The translations under genes were made by a program, and so were the position numbers. This document shows positions 38,941 to 47,926 of a stretch of 64,000 nucleotides of DNA, in pieces. The DNA lies in contig NZ_CP150096.1 in assembly GCF_038396765.1 (NCBI RefSeq), positions 6,121,001-6,185,000 on the forward strand, written 5' to 3'. Position 1 is the first letter of the stretch. Every line of letters begins with the position of its first letter. This DNA is from Chitinophaga caseinilytica (GTDB taxonomy: Bacteria; Bacteroidota; Bacteroidia; Chitinophagales; Chitinophagaceae). Below the pieces are notes generated by a model. That model saw only the letters and a program-made list of their open reading frames with translations. It was not told where the DNA came from and ran no database searches.

Positions 38941-39555
38941 TTATCTATACAATTTTTCCGCTGTTTCCGCGCTGAACGGCAAAGCCATGCCGCGCGGGGT
39001 TGTTTCCAAAAGGTAAAAAGCCGCTTCGTGCCCGGCGTGGTATTGCTCCACCCATCCGCACACCACGGCTTTCACGGCGCCGCTTTCCAGCAGTTGCGCC
39101 GCATAACCCGTTATAAATGCTGTATCGAAACGTTCCTGCACGAAGAAGGCATTTTCGCCCTTGAACTTGTGCCGGATGCTGATCTCCCCGATCACGATGT
39201 TGGGGAGGGTGTACACGAACAGCGCCGGACTGGCGATGTCGTGCACCGTTTCGAAATATTTCTCGTCCGTATCCAGGCTGCTGCTCGCGTTGGCGAGGAT
39301 GACGCCGGTGTCTTCGGGGGCATAGATATCCATCGGCATATCCTGCAGCAAGATCTCCGTGGCGGCCCATCCCAGCTTCGAGAGCAGATCCATCTTGTGG
39401 AACTTGGGATATTGGCCGCTGAAGCGGTCGTACAGCCCGCGGAGGAAGTCCGGCAGGTCTGCATGCCGCGCCTCGTACACGGGCTGGCCGTTTTTCTCCG
39501 CCGAATGGTGGCGGATGATGCAGGATGCGTTGATATAAATGCCTGTTTTTATCAT
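38941..39555 (-). CDS. Short ketosynthase-like protein (N-terminal half of the thiolase fold, no catalytic Cys)
   Basis: 204 residues. It reads like the first half of a KAS (GIYINASCIIRHH, YTLPNIVIGEISIRHKFKGENAFFVQE). The FVQE segment sits where the nucleophile elbow (TACASG) would be, so there is no cysteine, and the second half with the two histidines is absent. The length is normal for this cluster type, not a sign of truncation here, as its ends overlap or abut neighbours cleanly (4-base overlap, 1-base gap). Likely a scaffold subunit. Inference. Confidence 0.75.
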   Translation of the reverse strand: MIKTGIYINASCIIRHHSAEKNGQPVYEARHADLPDFLRGLYDRFSGQYPKFHKMDLLSKLGWAATEILLQDMPMDIYAPEDTGVILANASSSLDTDEKYFETVHDIASPALFVYTLPNIVIGEISIRHKFKGENAFFVQERFDTAFITGYAAQLLESGAVKAVVCGWVEQYHAGHEAAFYLLETTPRGMALPFSAETAEKLYR

Positions 39556-40799
39556 GATAGGCTACCCAGTTTTTCCGTCAGTTCGATTTTGCGCGCGAGC
39601 CTTTTCAGCTCGGTGGCGTGCAGTTCCACGTACGGGTTGCTCTGATCCCACACATATCCTGCCAAAACGGAGCAGATCTGTGCTTTAACGACGGGATCGG
39701 GATTTTTGGAGAAGAAGATGGTGTCGAGGGTACCTTCGTACCAGGCCATCACGTAGGAGCGGAAAACGTTCACGCCCTGCATGGTGGGCTCCATGTATTC
39801 TTTCTCCCAGTCGATGTTTTCGCCCTGCAGCTTGCGGATCACCAGTTTGGCCGCGGTTTGCGCGGAAACGGTGGCCAGCGTTACGCCGGAGGAGAATATG
39901 GGGTCGAGGAATTCGGTCACGTTGCCGGTGAGCACGAACCCTTCGCCGTAGAATTTATCGGTGGTAGCGCTCCAGGCTTCCAGTTTGCGCGGCTCGAAGA
40001 TGAGCTCCACGTCTTTGAAACGCTCGGCCGTATAAGGTTCGGAGGCCAGCATGGCGCGGAACATTTCTTCCTGGGTGCCGGAGAATTTGTCGTGAAAAGT
40101 GTGATCGCCGACGAAACCGACGGAAGTGATGCCGGTCGAGAACGGGATGATCCAGATCCATACGCCTTTGTCGTGCACAACGGCAGTGATGCGGTTGGGC
40201 TCGTCGGCCATGGAACGGCGCACGTCGTTGGTGTGGGCGAATAATGCTTTACGGGGTTGTAAAACGGATTCTTTTTCGAGGTTGAACAGTTTGGGGATCA
40301 CGCGGCCATATCCGCTGCCGTCTACGATGAACCGGGCTTCGATCTGTTTTTTGTTGCCGTGGATGTCTTCCACCGTGGTTACGGAGTCGGAACCGTTGAA
40401 GACGATCCCCGTCACGGTGGTTTCATATTCCACCGGCACGCCCATCTTTTCGACGGTTTGCGCGAGGGTATGATCGAAGTCGGCGCGGGTTACCTGCCAT
40501 GTCCATTGCCAGCCCGGGGTGTACTGCTCGGCAAAGGTGAAGTCGCAAATCTTGCCTTGTTTAACGAATTTTGCGCCGGATTTTTGCTGGAAGCCTTTTT
40601 CGGATATGGCATCGATGAAGCCAGCTTCGGTGAGCGCGTCCATGCATCGGGGTAACAGGCTCTCGCCGATCACGAATCGGGGGAACTTCAGCTTTTCAAC
40701 GATCTTCACTGAATAGCCGGCCTTGTTGATTATGGATGCGGCTACCGTGCCTGAGGGGCCGGCGCCAATCACTAATACATCCACCTTTTCAGTTGTCAT
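39552..40799 (-). CDS. Flavin-dependent halogenase-like / FAD monooxygenase-type oxidoreductase
   Basis: 415 residues. FAD motif GAGPSG at 12-17; GESLLPRCMDAL; FQQKSGAKF with Lys73 at the place of the conserved lysine of phenolic flavin halogenases; and WIWIIP at 214-219, matching the halogenase signature WxWxIP. The end of the FAD domain reads GFVLTGNVTEFLDPIFSSGV. Chlorinated flexirubins are known, so aryl-ring halogenation is reasonable; close relatives hydroxylate or reduce instead. Overlaps the short KAS-like gene by 4 bases. Confidence 0.85.
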   Translation of the reverse strand: MTTEKVDVLVIGAGPSGTVAASIINKAGYSVKIVEKLKFPRFVIGESLLPRCMDALTEAGFIDAISEKGFQQKSGAKFVKQGKICDFTFAEQYTPGWQWTWQVTRADFDHTLAQTVEKMGVPVEYETTVTGIVFNGSDSVTTVEDIHGNKKQIEARFIVDGSGYGRVIPKLFNLEKESVLQPRKALFAHTNDVRRSMADEPNRITAVVHDKGVWIWIIPFSTGITSVGFVGDHTFHDKFSGTQEEMFRAMLASEPYTAERFKDVELIFEPRKLEAWSATTDKFYGEGFVLTGNVTEFLDPIFSSGVTLATVSAQTAAKLVIRKLQGENIDWEKEYMEPTMQGVNVFRSYVMAWYEGTLDTIFFSKNPDPVVKAQICSVLAGYVWDQSNPYVELHATELKRLARKIELTEKLGSLS

Positions 40800-40819
40800 A
40801 TGGAAGGGTTTTTAATTGC

Positions 40820-41887
40820 TTATGCTTTCACGCAACGCAGCAGGGTATAGCTCAGCCCCACGTTGTTGTTCTCCATCACCACTTCCAGCCCGGCCGCACG
40901 GATGCAGTCGTAAAACTCATCGGTGTGGTACATCTGGCTGTTGCCGTTGGCGATGGCGGTAAAATACAGCGACGTCTGCTGCAGGCAGAACGCGGCGGAT
41001 TTGAATTGCTGTTTATTCCAGAAGGGCTCCAGGATGAACACGCTGCCGCCATCGTTGAGCGCTTCGCGGCAACGGCGGAGAATGCTGATGATCTGCTCTT
41101 CGGAGAAGCAGTCCAGGAACTGGCTCATCCAGATCACGTCGAAGCCCTGTGCAAAAGGCAGGCTCTCGTCGAGGATGTTCGTCTCGAAGAAGGAAACCCG
41201 GTCCTGCAGGCCCGCTTCGTTGATATTCTGGCGCGCTACGTTGATCTGAACGGGCAGGTCCATGATGGTCACATGCACGTCTTTATCGTATCCTGCGCAG
41301 GCCATCGACCATTTCCCGGTATTGCCGCCGATGTCCAGCAGCTTTTTGGGCTTGTGCTCGAACACGATGGGCAGCACGCCGGGGAAGGCGAGGTCGGAAT
41401 AGTAATGGTCGAAGTTGAACCAGCTGGTGCGGGCAGGTTCGGGAAGGATGGAAAGTCCCTGGTAGATGGTTTCCCACGGGCCCAGCTCCTGCAGCCCCGC
41501 CGGACGGTTCTCCGTCAGGCTGTCTTGCAGATGGTACATGGCCTTGTAGCACACATCGTGCGAAAAGTCCATATTGATGCGGGTGAGCTCGTCGTTCAGG
41601 ATGAAATATCCGGTTTTGGAAAGGGTGTAGCGTTTTTCGTTCACCAGCAGCATATCCATGCCCAGGCCCGCTTCCAGCAGCACGCGCAGCGAATACCGGG
41701 AGAGGTTCACTTTGGGAAGTATCTCGTCGATGGTGGCGCCTTGCATGCCCGCGTCAGACACGGCTTTGAGGACGCCCATGTCTCTCAGCGCCTTGGAAGC
41801 CTGGAAAGCAATGGGTGCAAAAGCCAGCCAGAGGGCCTGTTCTTTCGCCTGTAATGCGGTTTTCGTTTCCTTCGTGAAAAAGTTCAT
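40820..41887 (-). CDS. SAM-dependent O-methyltransferase-type enzyme
   Basis: 355 residues. An N-terminal helical dimerisation/wHTH domain (FQASKALRDMGVLKAV, YSLRVLLEAGLGMDML) precedes the class I methyltransferase core (LLDIGGNTGKWSMACAG near 180, FFETNILDESLPFAQGFDVIWMSQFLDCF). This layout is that of plant- and polyketide-type O-methyltransferases. It may methylate the phenol or ring of the flexirubin head group. Lies 20 bases before the flavoprotein gene and 23 after the ketosynthase gene. Confidence 0.87.
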   Translation of the reverse strand: MNFFTKETKTALQAKEQALWLAFAPIAFQASKALRDMGVLKAVSDAGMQGATIDEILPKVNLSRYSLRVLLEAGLGMDMLLVNEKRYTLSKTGYFILNDELTRINMDFSHDVCYKAMYHLQDSLTENRPAGLQELGPWETIYQGLSILPEPARTSWFNFDHYYSDLAFPGVLPIVFEHKPKKLLDIGGNTGKWSMACAGYDKDVHVTIMDLPVQINVARQNINEAGLQDRVSFFETNILDESLPFAQGFDVIWMSQFLDCFSEEQIISILRRCREALNDGGSVFILEPFWNKQQFKSAAFCLQQTSLYFTAIANGNSQMYHTDEFYDCIRAAGLEVVMENNNVGLSYTLLRCVKA

Positions 41888-41910
41888 GGGTGATCTGCTT
41901 TTTTAATTTT

Positions 41911-43047
41911 TTACAATGTCACATGGCTGAACACCATCGCGGCATTGCACCCTCCAAAACCGGATGTGGTTTTGAGGAAATGACGGATGGTGCGTTGTTC
42001 CAGTTGACTGCTCACCATCAATGGATGGCTGATTCCGGATGATTCAAAGCCGGCGGTCGGCAATACCACACTGTGTTTCATGGCATATATCCCGGCCACC
42101 GTCTCTATGAGCCCCGCCGCGCCAAGGGTATGGCCGTAGTTGCCTTTGAGACTGTTGACCGGAACATCCTGCAAACCCGACAAATGGAAAGCCTTCGCCT
42201 CCATTTCGTCGTTATACAGCGTGGCGGTACCGTGCGCCGATACGAACCCGATATCCGCGGGCCCCAGGCGGCTCCGGTGCATCGCGGAAACAAGCGCGGA
42301 AGAAAGTTCGGCGCCCGTTCTCGACGGACCGGAAATATGATTGGCATCGTTGCTGGAAGCGCCTTCCCCGAGGAGGATGGCTTCGCCGGCCGGCAACAAT
42401 GTCGTGTCCTTCGTTAAAACGACCGTAGCCGCGCCTTCCCCCAGGGTCACCCCTTTGCGCGCCGCGTCGAACGGGCGGCAGGGCTCGTCGGAAACGGCCT
42501 GGAAAGACTGGAAGCCGGACAAAACGAACCTGGTCAGTTCGTCGGCCCCGCAAACCACGGCATGGTCGTATTGCCCGGCGCGGATGAGGCGCTGGGCGAT
42601 GAGGATGGCGAGGAGACCTGAAATACAGGCGTTGCTCACCACGATGGGCTGTGCGGCCGCGCCAACGGTTTTGGCAACCTGTGCGGCGGTGGCGTGCAGC
42701 AGCATGGAGGCGCCGGGCTGGCCGGCTTTCCCCTGTTCCAGCAAGGCGATGTTGCCTTTGGTGGTAGACAGGATGAAGGCGGTGCGCGGATCGCCGATGG
42801 GCACTTTCGTGCGGGAAAGCGCGTCTTGGATGCTGAGTACGATCAGCTGCTCGAAACGGGTGTTGTCCGCCAGGCCGGCCGATGCCGCGGCGGGGCGCAG
42901 CAGCTCTTCGGGCAGGGCGGAAGCGAAAAAGCCGCCGGGTTGCCGGCGGATACCGCTTTCTCCGGCGAGGAGCCGGTCAAAGTTGGCCTGGGCCGTGAGC
43001 CCCAGGGGCGACACGATGTTTTCCGCAGCTACGTACACCTTCGTCAT
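41911..43047 (-). CDS. Beta-ketoacyl-ACP synthase
   Basis: 378 residues from the ATG at 43047 (MTKVYVAAENIVSPLGL); a longer frame to 43152 runs into the thioesterase gene and is not used. Cys141 in SNACISG, His272 in SAHGTATLYND and His306 in KGNYGHTLGAAG give a full triad. It overlaps the thioesterase stop by 4 bases (ATGA). Its shorter N-terminus distinguishes it from the KAS at 37483, and the operon needs several for initiation and elongation. Confidence 0.92.
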   Translation of the reverse strand: MTKVYVAAENIVSPLGLTAQANFDRLLAGESGIRRQPGGFFASALPEELLRPAAASAGLADNTRFEQLIVLSIQDALSRTKVPIGDPRTAFILSTTKGNIALLEQGKAGQPGASMLLHATAAQVAKTVGAAAQPIVVSNACISGLLAILIAQRLIRAGQYDHAVVCGADELTRFVLSGFQSFQAVSDEPCRPFDAARKGVTLGEGAATVVLTKDTTLLPAGEAILLGEGASSNDANHISGPSRTGAELSSALVSAMHRSRLGPADIGFVSAHGTATLYNDEMEAKAFHLSGLQDVPVNSLKGNYGHTLGAAGLIETVAGIYAMKHSVVLPTAGFESSGISHPLMVSSQLEQRTIRHFLKTTSGFGGCNAAMVFSHVTL

Positions 43048-43490
43048 GACAGCCCCCACTGTTTTTTCCATTCCGCAAAAAATGCCGGAACGGTAAGTTG
43101 CAGGATGTCGGCTTCCTTGTCGAGGAACACCTGCACGGAGGCGCCCGTGCAAACCACTTCGCTGGTTTCGGCGTTGTACAGGGTGTACTCGAAACGGATC
43201 TTGGCGGCTTCCGTAGGGATGTAGCGGGTTTCTACCCGAACTTTATCGCCATACCGCAAAGGCCGCTTGTAATTGCATTCCACGTTCACGACGGGCACCG
43301 TGTACCCATGCGCGAAAATGTCGAGATAACGCAACCTGTATTTCGCGCCGAAGGCTTCCCTGCCGTCTTCGAAATACCGGATATAATTGCCGTGCCACAC
43401 AATGCCCAGCGGATCTGCTTCATTAAACCGGACCAGCACTTCCGCCTCTTCGCTCAATACAGGTTGCATGAATGATGTTGATGTTTTCAA
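43044..43490 (-). CDS. Acyl-CoA/ACP thioesterase (4HBT, hotdog fold)
   Basis: 148 residues. Has the 4-hydroxybenzoyl-CoA thioesterase/YbgC pattern RFNEADPLGIVWHGNYIRYFEDGREAF with the catalytic Asp near residue 26. It can release the finished chain from ACP or clear stalled intermediates. Overlaps the ketosynthase gene by 4 bases. Confidence 0.9.
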   Translation of the reverse strand: MKTSTSFMQPVLSEEAEVLVRFNEADPLGIVWHGNYIRYFEDGREAFGAKYRLRYLDIFAHGYTVPVVNVECNYKRPLRYGDKVRVETRYIPTEAAKIRFEYTLYNAETSEVVCTGASVQVFLDKEADILQLTVPAFFAEWKKQWGLS

Positions 43491-43496
43491 TTAAAA

Positions 43497-44150
43497 TTAT
43501 CCTCCGTAAGTGGATTTCCACTCTTTGTACTTGTCTTTCTCGATGTCGTCGAGGATGGATTTAACGCCGGACAGGTACATGTTGGCATACCCGAAGGCCA
43601 CGCCGAACTTGCCGCCCATCTTTCCTACCATGCGCTCGGTGAACAGTACTTTTTTGGTTTTCATGTCTACCAGCGTTACGTAGGCCGACATTTCCTTCTT
43701 GGTTTTGTTGATGCCTTCCACGAACCAAACGATACCGATACCGGTTTTGCCGTTGAAATCGAACCCTTTCACGAGGGTGGTGATGTCTTCAGGCTTGAGG
43801 TGCTGGTAATCGTCGGAGTTGTCGGACAGCAGGTTGTCGGGATCGATTTTCGCGGTCCGTTTGTTAACCGGCCCGATGTCGGTGCTCACTTCGCTGCGGC
43901 GGAAAGCTTTGGCAACGTCGAACTTCTTGTATTCGTTCACCACTTTCTGGTTTACTTCCACGAAGTTTTTTTCTACGATCTGATCGGCTTTGGCGGCCGC
44001 GTCGCCGATGAGGCGGGTTTTGGTCCAGTCGAGGCCGATCCAGGTCAGCTTGGTTTCCGTGTCGAATACGTCTTTGGCGGTCTGAGCGTTTGCGGCGGAT
44101 GCGCTAAGGGCGAAAGCGATCACGGGCAAAACGAGATTTTTCAGTTTCAT
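43497..44150 (-). CDS. Secreted protein of unknown function in the flexirubin operon
   Basis: 217 residues with a clean signal peptide (about 1-22, ASAANA before QTA). The mature protein contains TKLTWIGLDWTKTRLIGD and a C-terminal GKFGVAFGYANMYLSGVKSILDD. No cysteine lipobox and no catalytic motif. I do not recognise a named family. Its place inside a tightly packed operon indicates a role in pigment export or placement. Confidence 0.8.
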   Translation of the reverse strand: MKLKNLVLPVIAFALSASAANAQTAKDVFDTETKLTWIGLDWTKTRLIGDAAAKADQIVEKNFVEVNQKVVNEYKKFDVAKAFRRSEVSTDIGPVNKRTAKIDPDNLLSDNSDDYQHLKPEDITTLVKGFDFNGKTGIGIVWFVEGINKTKKEMSAYVTLVDMKTKKVLFTERMVGKMGGKFGVAFGYANMYLSGVKSILDDIEKDKYKEWKSTYGG

Positions 44151-44163
44151 GGTGACTCTTGTT

Positions 44164-44583
44164 TTATGGTTTTTGGGCGATGAAAATTTTCATGTCGCAT
44201 TGCGCCAGCGTGCGGCCGTTCAGTTGAACGGAGCCTTTGACCACGGTGGCGTTGAAGAGTTCATGGGTGATAAGGATTTCTGTCTGGAGGGTTGCGCCTG
44301 CGGGCGGGAGCTCCAGTATTTCGAGGTTTTGAATGGCGCCGATGAAGCCGAGGGGCACGGGCACGTTGTCGCGCTTCGCGAGAAACCCGACCCTGGCCGC
44401 AGCCGTCTGCGCGATATTCTCTACGAGCCCCGGGGCCATGAGCGTTCCGTTTTCGACGAACACGTTGTCGGCCGCCACGTCGAGCTCGGTGCGGATGTTC
44501 TTTTCTCCCGCTTCGATGAGCCTGCTGATCATGACGATCGGCGGGCGCTGGGGGATATATTCGGTAATGTCTTCGTGATGCAT
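44164..44583 (-). CDS. Hotdog-fold 3-hydroxyacyl-ACP dehydratase-like protein (ApeP type)
   Basis: 139 residues from the ATG at 44583, chosen because it leaves 13 bases after the acyltransferase stop and starts the domain at once. Pattern: YIPQRPPIVMISRLIEA, FVENGTLMAPGLVENIAQTAAARVG. It lacks the HFPG histidine motif of FabZ but keeps the helix with Glu in GLVENIAQ, as in dehydratase-like proteins of aryl-polyene clusters. With the FabZ-like protein at 34016 it could form a heterodimer. Confidence 0.8.
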   Translation of the reverse strand: MHHEDITEYIPQRPPIVMISRLIEAGEKNIRTELDVAADNVFVENGTLMAPGLVENIAQTAAARVGFLAKRDNVPVPLGFIGAIQNLEILELPPAGATLQTEILITHELFNATVVKGSVQLNGRTLAQCDMKIFIAQKP

Positions 44584-44596
44584 ATGTTGCGTATTG

Positions 44597-45478
44597 TCAG
44601 TCTTTCGACCAGAAATCATAATAATTGAACCATTGCAGCGGATATTTCCGCACTTTCTCTTCCATTACGCTTACAAAATCTTCCATCGACTGGTCTAAAC
44701 CACCCTGTTTGGCGCCGGGGTATACTTTGGGATCGGTGGCATAGAGGTGATAATGCGTAGCGGTTTCCTTAAAAGCAAAAACGAACGATACGGGCACCCT
44801 GAACGTGGAAGCCAACAGGAAAGGCCCTACGGGAAAGCGCGCCGGCTCTCCCAGGAACATTTTCTCCGCCGTCTTGTTGCCGGTCAGGAATCGGTCGGCG
44901 TGCATGCATACCAGTTCCTGCTTGCCCAGCGCATCGTTGATGGCGTAAATATGCGAAAGATCGTCTTTCAGTACAATGACATTCACATTCCTTCCGCCCG
45001 TTACCCCTTCGAGGTAACTTTTTATTCTTTCGTGTTCCCCGTCGAACATCACGATGTTGATCCGGGTGTTCAACCGGGTGAACAGGTGGCCTGCCACTTC
45101 CCAGTTGCCCAGATGCGCACTGAGCATGATGCCGCCCTTGCCGCTGCTGACCATCGCGTGGAGCCGTTCTTCACCATCGAAATCGAAGCTGAAACGATTG
45201 GGGATCCCGGCCATCACCACCACTTTGTCTATCAACGTCTGGCCGAATATATAGATATTCCGGTAAACGGACGCTATGGCGCGCCACCGGGGGTATTGTA
45301 TCTTATAACGAAAAAACCGGTACATAGACCGGGCAGTGTTCCAGGAGAACAGGCAATAATAAACCGAAACGAATACCAGCAGGAAATAAGCCGGACGAAT
45401 GCCTCCGTAACGCAATACACCAATGAAGATCCGGTAACCGAGCTTATTTCCTTTGGATTTACCCTGCCACGATGGCAT
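44597..45478 (-). CDS. LpxL/HtrB-family lysophospholipid acyltransferase
   Basis: 293 residues. N-terminal membrane helix (about 28-47) and the family motif SAHLGNWEVAGHL (His-x4-Glu) near residue 120, then HADRFLTGNKTAEKMFLGEPARFPVGPFLLA. It transfers an acyl group to a lipid or glycolipid hydroxyl. In this cluster it may build the lipid anchor of the polyene. Its start shares one base with the ACP stop, so the ACP may be its acyl donor. Confidence 0.9.
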   Translation of the reverse strand: MPSWQGKSKGNKLGYRIFIGVLRYGGIRPAYFLLVFVSVYYCLFSWNTARSMYRFFRYKIQYPRWRAIASVYRNIYIFGQTLIDKVVVMAGIPNRFSFDFDGEERLHAMVSSGKGGIMLSAHLGNWEVAGHLFTRLNTRINIVMFDGEHERIKSYLEGVTGGRNVNVIVLKDDLSHIYAINDALGKQELVCMHADRFLTGNKTAEKMFLGEPARFPVGPFLLASTFRVPVSFVFAFKETATHYHLYATDPKVYPGAKQGGLDQSMEDFVSVMEEKVRKYPLQWFNYYDFWSKD

Positions 45479-45735
45479 TATACCAGTTCTTTTTGTTTAA
45501 CACGTTCAATGACATAATCATAGAAGTCCTGGAAGGTAACGATGCCCTGGAAGTCTTCCGGTTTCACTTTGAATCCGAAATTGTTCTCGATGGCCACTAC
45601 CAGGTCAATATAGTCCAGGCTGTCCAGTTCCAGCGTGGCCTTCAGATCGGCCTCGGGGGTAATGCTTTCGGGGGAAACTTCGAATTCGTCCGCCAGAAAA
45701 GCATTGGTTTTTTGAATGATCTCCTTGATTTCCAT
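45478..45735 (-). CDS. Acyl carrier protein
   Basis: 85 residues; phosphopantetheine site ELDSLDYIDL with Ser about 39. Second ACP of the operon; it lies between the FabF-like ketosynthase (118-base gap) and the acyltransferase (1-base overlap). Confidence 0.92.
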   Translation of the reverse strand: MEIKEIIQKTNAFLADEFEVSPESITPEADLKATLELDSLDYIDLVVAIENNFGFKVKPEDFQGIVTFQDFYDYVIERVKQKELV

Positions 45736-45853
45736 AAACTTTAAGTGTTCCAGATATAGGTTAGATAGCTTTCACTTTGCATCCCATGGGTTCGCATGCG
45801 GGCTACGGGGCAAAATTATAGAAAAACCGCCCATAACCGGCCTCATGTCCGAA

Positions 45854-47074
45854 TTATTCCCATTTCCTGACAATAAGGGAGGAGTTAGTTCCCCCAAAGC
45901 CAAAGGAATTAGACAAAAATATATTAAAATTTTTATTAAGTGTATTCGTAACGATGTTCAGTTTGGCCGAATCATCGTCGGGGTTTTCGAAATTGATGTT
46001 GGGCGCCATGAACCCGTGCTGCATCATGAGCATGGAATACACGATCTCGCTGGCGCCGGCCATCCAGCATTCGTGCCCCGTCATCCCTTTGGTGGAGCTG
46101 ACCGGCGTGCGGCATTCGCCGAACACGGAATGGATGGCTTTGGCCTCGCTGGCGTCTCCCGCGGGGGTCGACGTGGCGTGGGCGTTGATGTAACCGATGT
46201 CTTTGGGCGACAGGCCCGCATCGCGCAGGGCCATTTCCAGGCTGCGGGTGGGCCCTTCCACGCTGGGGTTGCTGATATGCGCCCCGTTGCTGGAGAAACC
46301 GTATCCCAGCACTTCTCCCAGGATGGGTGCGCCGCGGCGCTGTGCCGATTCCAGGCTTTCCAGGATGACCGTGGCCGCACCGCCGGAAGGCACGAGGCCG
46401 TCGCGGTCGCGGTCGAACGGGCGGGAAGCGCGTGTGGGGTCGTTCTCACGAACGGAAAAAGCGGCGATGGCGTCAAAATTGCCCATGGCGTACAGGTTGA
46501 TCTCCTGTGCGCCGCCGCAGATCACCGCGTCCTGCATGCCCGAGCGGATGAAGCTATACCCCACCCCGATGGCGTGCGAGCCGCTGGCACAAGCCGCGCT
46601 GATGCTGAAATTCACGCCTTTGAGCCGGAAAATGGTGGCAAGGTTCATGTTGACCGTGGAGTTCATGGTCTGGAACACCGACCCCGAGCCCACGAGCATG
46701 GTATCTTTCTTTTCGCGGATAATATCGGTAGCTTCTACGACGGGCTTGGCGGAACTGTCGTTCCCGAACAGCAGCCCTACTTCGTTCGAATCCAGGTATT
46801 CCTGGTCCATTTTAGCCACGGCCAGGGCTTCCCGGGTGCTCATATAGGCATATTCCGCCTGTTCGGGCATCATGAGCCGGGAGCGCCGGTCCAGCAAGCC
46901 TTTCAGCTCCGGACGGTCTACCCACCCGGTCAATCCCGAGCGGTAACCGAACGCTTTGCGATCGGCATCCAGCACGATGCCGGAACGCCCCTGGAAAAGG
47001 GATTCCTTCACCGTCTCCAGGTCTTTCCCGAGACAGGAATATATACCTATGCCTGTGATCACTACTCTGTTCAT
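45854..47074 (-). CDS. Beta-ketoacyl-ACP synthase II-like (FabF-like)
   Basis: 406 residues, full-length FabF type: MNRVVITGIGIYSCLGKD start, Cys162 in SAACASGSHAIG, His299 in NAHATSTPAGD, His334 in KGMTGHECWMAGASE and the C-terminal SFGFGGTNSS loop. The central elongating ketosynthase of the operon. 81 bases separate it from the ketoreductase gene and 118 from the next ACP gene; these are the widest gaps in the operon, and no terminator was seen in them. Confidence 0.93.
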   Translation of the reverse strand: MNRVVITGIGIYSCLGKDLETVKESLFQGRSGIVLDADRKAFGYRSGLTGWVDRPELKGLLDRRSRLMMPEQAEYAYMSTREALAVAKMDQEYLDSNEVGLLFGNDSSAKPVVEATDIIREKKDTMLVGSGSVFQTMNSTVNMNLATIFRLKGVNFSISAACASGSHAIGVGYSFIRSGMQDAVICGGAQEINLYAMGNFDAIAAFSVRENDPTRASRPFDRDRDGLVPSGGAATVILESLESAQRRGAPILGEVLGYGFSSNGAHISNPSVEGPTRSLEMALRDAGLSPKDIGYINAHATSTPAGDASEAKAIHSVFGECRTPVSSTKGMTGHECWMAGASEIVYSMLMMQHGFMAPNINFENPDDDSAKLNIVTNTLNKNFNIFLSNSFGFGGTNSSLIVRKWE

Positions 47075-47155
47075 GCGCTGTGTTAATTATCATCGCGGGG
47101 CCATGGCCCCGTATTTTTCGTTACTGTTTGATATGCTGCGGAAATGGCTGCCGGG

Positions 47156-47884
47156 TCAGGAATAAAGACCGCCGTTGATGTTGAGCACTTCTCCCGTGAT
47201 GTAGGACGCGCCTTTGGACGACAGGAAGGCCACGGCTTCTGCCACTTCTTCGGCCGTTCCGAAGCGTTGCATGGGCACCATGGCGGAAAGCTCTTTTTCG
47301 GGCAATCCGTCCGTCATGTCCGTCCGGATGAAACCGGGGGCCACGGCGTTGACGGTTACGTTGCGCTTGGCGACTTCCTGGGCGAGGGCTTTGGTGGCGC
47401 CGATGAGGCCGGCCTTGGCGGCGCTGTAGTTCACCTGGCCGGGGGTTCCCTTCAATCCGGAAAGCGACACCATGTTCACGATCCGGCCGTAGCGTTTGAG
47501 CAGCATGCCGGTGAGCACGAGCTTGGTGACGTAGAAAAACCCGTCGAGGCTCGCGTCCAGTACGCTTTTCCATTTTTCGGTCGACATCTGGAAAAGCATC
47601 ATGTCTTCCCGGATGCCGGCGTTGTTGACCAGCACTTCGATCTGTTTGTCTTTATTGGCTTCGAGCCAGGCGCCGAGCACTTCGTTCACTTCGCTTTCGT
47701 TCCCTACGTCGAATTTGAGCAGGGTGCCATCGGTGCCTTTCTGGCGCACGGCTTCGAGGGTTTCTTCCGCCGCGGCCGTGTTGCCTTTATAATTGATCAG
47801 GATATGGTAGCCCTGTTCCGCCAGTTTGATGCAAACCGCCCTGCCGATGCCGCGGGAACCTCCTGTTATCAATGCGCATTTCAT
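47156..47884 (-). CDS. 3-oxoacyl-ACP reductase (FabG-like SDR)
   Basis: 242 residues. NADPH motif TGGSRGIGRA at residues 7-16, NNAGI near 88, catalytic Ser and YSAAK (Tyr-x3-Lys) near 153-157, and C-terminal TGEVLNINGG. It reduces 3-ketoacyl-ACP in each polyene extension cycle. 42 bases after the ammonia-lyase gene. Confidence 0.93.
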   Translation of the reverse strand: MKCALITGGSRGIGRAVCIKLAEQGYHILINYKGNTAAAEETLEAVRQKGTDGTLLKFDVGNESEVNEVLGAWLEANKDKQIEVLVNNAGIREDMMLFQMSTEKWKSVLDASLDGFFYVTKLVLTGMLLKRYGRIVNMVSLSGLKGTPGQVNYSAAKAGLIGATKALAQEVAKRNVTVNAVAPGFIRTDMTDGLPEKELSAMVPMQRFGTAEEVAEAVAFLSSKGASYITGEVLNINGGLYS

Positions 47885-47926
47885 CCGTGTAATTGTTTCT
47901 TATGCTGTTGTTTCGTTAAAATATTG

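Noticed and set aside
42341..43224. Overlapping + strand frames opposite the ketosynthase and thioesterase genes
   Set aside because: Shadows of high-GC coding DNA; the minus-strand proteins have full catalytic motifs.
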